In this document: one piece after another, positions 6,548 through 9,769 of the stretch
Position numbering within the stretch: the stretch's first letter is position 1
How the letters are laid out: each line of letters begins with the position of its first letter
From: an uncultured Collinsella sp.
GTDB lineage: Bacteria; Actinomycetota; Coriobacteriia; Coriobacteriales; Coriobacteriaceae
Length of the DNA: 9,769 bases
Reading direction: 5' to 3'
Assembly: GCA_902463875.1 (NCBI GenBank)
Contig: CABQHR010000056.1
Span: 1 to 9,769 of the forward strand
The notes under the pieces: model-generated
What the model saw: the letters and a program-made list of their open reading frames with translations, nothing else
Database searches by the model: none
What the model was told of the DNA's origin: nothing
Position numbers and translations under genes: made by a program

Positions 6548-6552
6548 GTTAA
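6536..6552. promoter_or_regulatory. Candidate operator (perfect inverted repeat)
   Basis: TTAACA-TAAAC-TGTTAA is a perfect 6-bp inverted repeat with a 5-nt centre. It lies in the AT-rich divergent region and overlaps the predicted -10 box of the rightward promoter, while also sitting just upstream of the leftward -35. The size suits a Cro/CI-type dimer, and such a regulator is encoded at 7113-7364. The pairing of protein and site is inferred. Confidence 0.5.
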
Positions 6553-6590
6553 AAAGTAACCTGAGTTTTTTAAATTCTTCGGAGGTTATT

Positions 6591-7103
6591 ATGAGTTCCG
6601 ACAATCGCACTCCCCGGCTTCATTCCTTCCGCATCGCATGTGCGATAGCCTCTGCGACCCTTTGCGCCACCGCCATCGCACAAGTGGCGTTCTCCTTGAA
6701 GCCAGCAATCGAAGTGCTCGACAACCCTGTAATTGCAGACTCCCCCGCGTATCCAGCCCTTGCGATCTCGACATTGGTCCCTGCCGTCATCGGTATCGCT
6801 ACGACCATCCTCAGCGCCGTTCTCGTGTGGACGATCAAGAGCGCAGACCCCTTCAAGAAAGGGTCTGCGACATGCTTGAAGGTGCTCGGCATTCTCTTCG
6901 TTGTTCAAGCTGCCACCAGCCTCTACGCCGGCTCACTCAAAACCTCCGTTTCGATGTTTGGCGGCGAGGGGGCCGTCGGCGCCCAAGAGATCGCTTCATC
7001 ATTCGATTGGACCTCTCTGGTTCTCGGCATCGTCCTGTTCATGCTTTCCCAGCTCTTCTTGTACGCCCGAGAGCTGTACCTCGACTCCGACGAGATTGCG
7101 TAA
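6591..7103 (+). CDS. DUF2975-type four-helix membrane protein
   Basis: This 170-residue inner-membrane protein has four predicted helices at about 14-36, 56-82, 95-114 and 141-159. It ends with FLYARELYLDSDEIA, the type of tail seen in DUF2975 proteins (about 150-200 residues). The family has no settled biochemical function. Its genes are commonly paired with a small YozG-like regulator, exactly as here: the next gene starts 9 nt after this stop. That arrangement suggests a membrane partner that modulates or senses for the regulator. The Shine-Dalgarno GGAGG (6581-6585) is strong. The gene points away from the peptide operon and shares its upstream region, so a role in sensing the peptide or the membrane state is a reasonable but unproven idea. 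Confidence 0.75.
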   Translation: MSSDNRTPRLHSFRIACAIASATLCATAIAQVAFSLKPAIEVLDNPVIADSPAYPALAISTLVPAVIGIATTILSAVLVWTIKSADPFKKGSATCLKVLGILFVVQAATSLYAGSLKTSVSMFGGEGAVGAQEIASSFDWTSLVLGIVLFMLSQLFLYARELYLDSDEIA

Positions 7104-7112
7104 GGAAACGCC

Positions 7113-7364
7113 ATGCCCGTAATTGTTCGCCTCGACAAGATCATGGCCGAGCGAAAGATTTCCTCGAACGAACTTGCCGAAAGGATTGGAACCACGCCCG
7201 TGAACCTGTCCCGTATTAAAAAAGGGCATATTCGCGGCATTCGCTTCAACACACTCGAGCAGCTATGCCTCGCCCTTCGTTGCCAACCCGGAGACCTTCT
7301 CGAAGTCATGAGCGAAGAGGATGCCCGAAAGGAGTTCGGACTCGATTGGTCCGCCGAGGATTAG
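7113..7364 (+). CDS. YozG-like Cro/CI family helix-turn-helix regulator
   Basis: This is an 83-residue DNA-binding protein. The helix-turn-helix covers about residues 17-38 (SSNELAERIGTTPVNLSRIK), followed by the family hallmark R-x-x-TLEQLC-x-AL-x-CQPGDLLE. It lies 9 nt downstream of the DUF2975 gene, with AAGGA before its ATG, so the two are co-translated. It probably represses or activates the shared divergent region, with 6536-6552 as candidate operator. The last 15 residues (ARKEFGLDWSAED) go beyond the usual short form. Its TAG stop is immediately followed, in the same frame, by the truncated integrase, so the native 3' end of this transcript may have been replaced by the recombination that created the junction. 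Confidence 0.88.
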   Translation: MPVIVRLDKIMAERKISSNELAERIGTTPVNLSRIKKGHIRGIRFNTLEQLCLALRCQPGDLLEVMSEEDARKEFGLDWSAED

Positions 7365-8090
7365 AGGGCGGTCGTACTCGCCCTGCACACGGGGATGCGA
7401 ATCGGCGAGGTCTGCGGCCTTCGGTGGTGCGATGTGGATTTCGAGACGGGCCTGATCTCGATCAGACACTCGGTGGCGTACGCGAAGGGAATGGGTTCGT
7501 TCATCAAGGACACCAAGACCCATGACGCCAGGGGTATCCCCATCGACCCGGTCGGCCTACTCCCCTTCCTGAAGGAGACCCACGAGATCGACTGCGGAAA
7601 GCTGCGCTTGCGCGGCCTTACCGGGGCGGTCGAGATCGGGGACTGCTACATCCTGTCGGAGCCGGGCGCGACCTTCGCGACGACAAGCTATATCCGCAGG
7701 GCGTTCAAGACGTTCTCGGAGACCAACGGCCTCATGGGCACCAACGACGAGCTGATCACGTTCCACGGCCTTCGCCACACGTTCGCAACGCAGTGGATCC
7801 GCCAAGGCGGCGATATCAAGGCGCTCCAATCGATCCTCGGCCACAAGGACGCCATGGCGACGCTCAACGTCTACGCCGACATCGAGCCCATCTCCAAAAT
7901 CCATAACATGCTGCGCGCCACGCCGTGCCTTTGGCGCGGGCACCTCGGGCCGAGGGTCGATCCGGGTCCCATGTTCCAACAGAGGATCCAGGAGTCCATC
8001 GAGACGCTCCAGGCGTTCGGCTACGGCATCACCGAGCCGGACGACCGAAATATCGCCATACGCGACGTGAAGACGAACAGTTGGCTCTAG
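7365..8090 (+). pseudogene. Tyrosine recombinase (phage-type integrase), N-terminally truncated
   Basis: The sequence encodes about 242 codons of a tyrosine recombinase catalytic domain, which catalyses site-specific strand exchange. Counting from the in-frame ATG at 7395, all active-site residues are present: Arg2 in the box GMRIGE, Lys41 in KTHDARGIPI, His124 and Arg127 in HGLRHT, His150 in LGHKD and nucleophile Tyr160 in NVYAD. What is missing is everything before LALHTGMRIGE, namely the arm-binding and core-binding domains, probably some 150-200 residues. The homology begins directly after the TAG of the HTH gene. The ATG at 7395 lies inside conserved box I with no Shine-Dalgarno, so a functional protein is unlikely. 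The segment after Tyr160 (70 residues) is longer than usual and unassigned. Position beside the right 68-bp repeat is typical for an integrase and its att site. Confidence 0.85.
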
Positions 8091-8158
8091 CTCACCGAGT
8101 ACGCGGCAGTGCTGGGCCCATCCCAACTGAGGTCACGGTGGTCCGATAGGGGCGCCGC

Positions 8159-8214
8159 CCGCGGCATGCGCCGCGGAGCGGTATCCCCTACCGAAGGGCG
8201 GGGATGCCCTCCGC
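8159..8214. repeat. Overlapping GC hairpins before the right 68-bp repeat
   Basis: A perfect 7-bp stem with ATGC loop (8159-8176, CCGCGGC / GCCGCGG) overlaps a longer imperfect stem: GCGGAGCGGTATCCCC (8173-8188) against GGGGATGCCCTCCGC (8200-8214), with one mismatch and one bulge. The two stems exclude each other. No T-run follows, so this is not a convincing terminator. It lies about 28 bp before the right repeat, as the 583-615 hairpin abuts the left one. The rest of the gene-free stretch 8091-8241 shows no other clear signal beyond TCAGCCG (8228-8234), which pairs with CGGCTGA at the repeat's start. Confidence 0.6.
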
Positions 8215-8241
8215 TTCCAGTTCGGAATCAGCCGTCGGAGG

Positions 8242-8309
8242 CGTTCGGCTGACTGCGGGAACGGCCTGTCCGCTCAATGTGTTCGGCTGAGATCGGAAAT
8301 CAACCAAAC
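8242..8309. repeat. 68-bp direct repeat, right copy (candidate attR)
   Basis: This copy matches 614-681 at 66 of 68 positions, in the same orientation. It contains two exact GTTCGGCTGA motifs (8243-8252 and 8281-8290), which could be recombinase-binding subsites. It lies about 150 bp beyond the integrase remnant and separates it from the host ACT gene. A host-wide repeat family remains the alternative. Confidence 0.8.
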
Positions 8310-8417
8310 ACGAGCCGGACACGCGCCAGACGGCTCTTCCCCGTACGGCCTTCCCCCTTACGCTCATGTTGCAGACGTGTAACGCCGCAGCAAGCACACT
8401 CCTTTTGGCGCCAGACA

Positions 8418-8440
8418 GGTACAATGATGAACACTGTACC
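8418..8440 (+). promoter_or_regulatory. Predicted ACT-gene promoter with overlapping palindrome
   Basis: TACAAT (8420-8425) is a 5/6 match to a -10 box about 60 nt upstream of the ACT gene; no good -35 is visible. The box is enclosed by GGTACA (8418-8423) and TGTACC (8435-8440), a perfect inverted repeat that would span the -10 and the start site. This could be an operator for an unknown repressor. Confidence 0.45.
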
Positions 8441-8487
8441 GCAGCGGAGCGCCCCGCGCGCGCCGCAATCACGCGAAAGGGTTTCCC

Positions 8488-8775
8488 ATGGCCGAGATCT
8501 CGTCCTCCCGTATCGTCATCACCGTCCTTGGCAAGAACCGCCCCGGCATCGTCGCCGGCGTCACCCGCGTTCTGGGCGAGGCCAACGTCGACATCCGCGA
8601 CATCACGCAGTCCATTATCGAGGACATCTTCACCATGACCATGCTGGCCGACACCGCCGAGTCCAAGCTCGACTTCGCCGAGCTGCAGAAGGCGCTGGCC
8701 GAGGCCGGCGAGCTTTCGGGTGTCAACGTGTCCATCCAGCGCGAGGACGTCTTTAACTTTATGTACCGCCTGTAG
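8488..8775 (+). CDS. ACT domain-containing protein (UPF0237 type)
   Basis: This 95-residue protein is essentially one ACT domain, a small ligand-binding fold that usually senses amino acids. The strand-loop-helix start IVITVLGKNRPGIVAGVTRV (residues 9-28) with the conserved K/DRPGIVA ligand-binding loop is clear. It is followed by NVDIRDITQSIIEDIFTMTM and a C-terminal half typical of the GcvR-like single-domain subfamily. There is no catalytic domain, so it is a regulator or sensor. AAAGGG (8476-8481) precedes the ATG at a 6-nt spacing. It is the first host gene to the right of the island, and the citrate synthase gene follows after 78 nt, probably in one transcript. Length is normal for the family. 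Confidence 0.92.
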   Translation: MAEISSSRIVITVLGKNRPGIVAGVTRVLGEANVDIRDITQSIIEDIFTMTMLADTAESKLDFAELQKALAEAGELSGVNVSIQREDVFNFMYRL

Positions 8776-8853
8776 CGAGCAGGCCGTGTGGGAGCAGGCT
8801 GGCGCATCTGCAACCAAGCACGCCGCCCCCAAACGGCCCCGAGAGGAGCGCGC

Positions 8854-9769
8854 ATGGCTTACGACGCCAAGAAAATCTACTACCGCTTCGATGACCACCT
8901 GAGCCGTCTGGTTCTGGATTACGAGGCGAGCCGTCAAATTTCGCCCGAAAGCGAAAACCTCTACCACGGCTTGCCGACCGATCCGTATGACGAGGATCTG
9001 TTCGTCGAGCATAACGTCAAGCGCGGTCTGCGCAATGCCGACGGCTCGGGCGTGGTCGCGGGCCTTACCCGCATCTCGGACGTGCACGGCTACAACAAGG
9101 TCGACGGCAAGGTCGTGCCCGACCAGGGCAAGCTCACGCTGCGCGGTTATAGCATCGAGGACTTGGTCAACAGCGCTCAGGCCGAGAATCGCTATGGCTA
9201 CGAAGAGGTCGCCTACCTGCTCATCACGGGTTCGCTGCCCAACAAGGAGGAACTTGACGGCTTTTGCGGACGCCTGGGCGCCTTTAGGCACCTGAGCGAT
9301 GAGTACGTCAAGGAGTTCCCCATGACCACGGTGTCGGCGAGCATCATGAACGTGCTCCAGCGCGCCGTGTTGCTGCTCTACGCCTTCGACGCCGAGCCCG
9401 ACGTGATTACGCCCGAGCACGAGATCGACGTCGCCATTTCCATGCTCGCCCGTCTCCCCCGCATCGCCGCATTCGCGCATATGGCATCGGTCGCCAAGCG
9501 TCGCGGCTCCGAGGTGCACGTGCCGCACCCGACGCCCGGCCTTTCCACCGCCGAGACCATCCTGCAGGTCCTGCGCGGCGGCATGGCGTTCACCCGCGAC
9601 GAGGCCATGCTGCTCGACGTGATGCTCATGCTGCACGCCGAGCACGGCGGCGGCAACAACTCCACCTTCGCTTGCCGCGTGCTGTCGTCTTCGGCCACCG
9701 ACCCGTATTCCGCCTACGCCGCGGCTATCGGCTCGCTCAAGGGCCCGCGCCACGGTGGTGCCAATGCCA
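8854..9769 (+). CDS. Citrate/2-methylcitrate synthase, 3' end outside window
   Basis: This enzyme condenses acetyl-CoA (or propionyl-CoA) with oxaloacetate. The first 305 codons are present, about two thirds of the usual 430-460 residue length of this subfamily. Recognisable segments are LTLRGYSIEDLV after the start domain, the active-site region LMLHAEHGGGNNSTF (His261 and His264), DPYSAYAAAIGSLKGP and HGGAN at the window edge. The HAEHGGGNN form is typical of citrate synthases from Clostridia and Coriobacteriia. Downstream catalytic residues lie outside, so citrate versus methylcitrate preference cannot be judged. The ATG is preceded by AGGAG (8844-8848) with a 5-nt spacer. It follows the ACT-domain gene closely, raising the chance of joint expression. 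Confidence 0.92.
   Translation, partial: MAYDAKKIYYRFDDHLSRLVLDYEASRQISPESENLYHGLPTDPYDEDLFVEHNVKRGLRNADGSGVVAGLTRISDVHGYNKVDGKVVPDQGKLTLRGYSIEDLVNSAQAENRYGYEEVAYLLITGSLPNKEELDGFCGRLGAFRHLSDEYVKEFPMTTVSASIMNVLQRAVLLLYAFDAEPDVITPEHEIDVAISMLARLPRIAAFAHMASVAKRRGSEVHVPHPTPGLSTAETILQVLRGGMAFTRDEAMLLDVMLMLHAEHGGGNNSTFACRVLSSSATDPYSAYAAAIGSLKGPRHGGANA

Larger units (their letters stand above)
614..8309. mobile_element. Candidate integrated element, about 7.6 kb, probably immobile
   Basis: The block is delimited by near-perfect 68-bp direct repeats and sits between two divergent host genes (rpmE leftwards, ACT-domain gene rightwards). Its contents are accessory: secreted peptides, ABC transporters, a regulator pair and an integrase remnant beside the right repeat. 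The recombinase lacks its N-terminal DNA-binding region, and no relaxase, replication or phage structural gene is visible. It is therefore best read as a remnant that cannot move by itself. The boundaries are inferred from the repeats alone. Confidence 0.55.

Noticed and set aside
8188..9753. 521-codon open frame on the minus strand over the ACT and citrate synthase genes
   Set aside because: It is antisense to two clearly recognised proteins, has a shadow-like composition rich in Val, Asp, Gly and His, and shows no domain. GC-rich third positions keep this frame open.
1..9769. CRISPR array, rRNA or transposase genes
   Set aside because: No regularly spaced short repeats, rRNA-like sequence or transposase motifs were seen on either strand.

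Overview
The window looks like a piece of a high-GC actinobacterial chromosome of the class Coriobacteriia, with Collinsella or a close relative the most likely source. This is inferred from the bL31 ribosomal protein with a long Ala/Lys/Glu tail, the Clostridia/Coriobacteria-type citrate synthase with the motif HAEHGGGNN, and the GC-rich codon use of both flanks. No rRNA, tRNA or CRISPR array is visible.

Layout: the left flank (1-613) is host backbone. It holds the start of rpmE on the minus strand, its promoter and a leader hairpin. The right flank (8310-9769) is also backbone: a free-standing ACT-domain protein followed by a citrate synthase that runs off the window. Between them lies a block of about 7.6 kb, bounded by a 68-bp direct repeat (614-681 and 8242-8309, 66/68 identical). 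Just inside the right copy is a tyrosine-recombinase gene that has lost its N-terminal part. The simplest reading is a decayed integrated element inserted between the divergent host genes rpmE and the ACT gene.

The cargo has two arms. The minus-strand arm reads, in transcription order: secreted peptide A (6470-6105), a double-length ABC-2 type permease (6038-3816), an ABC ATPase (3810-3058), a fused permease-ATPase (2917-1103) and secreted peptide B (1101-757), ending at a strong intrinsic terminator (742-706). By eye the two peptides are paralogues: both have Sec signal peptides and share spaced residues in the mature part. The three permease halves share one motif and the two ATPase domains are close relatives. 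The cluster therefore looks like two related peptide-plus-transporter modules joined head to tail. Peptide A faintly resembles lactococcin-972-type bacteriocins. A bacteriocin, or another secreted peptide system with dedicated ABC export or self-protection, is the best working hypothesis.

The plus-strand arm, divergent from peptide A, encodes a four-helix membrane protein of the DUF2975 type and a small YozG-like Cro/CI helix-turn-helix regulator. A perfect inverted repeat in the AT-rich divergent intergenic region overlaps the predicted promoter and is a candidate operator, so this pair may control the peptide cluster. The integrase remnant starts immediately after the regulator's stop codon, in the same frame.
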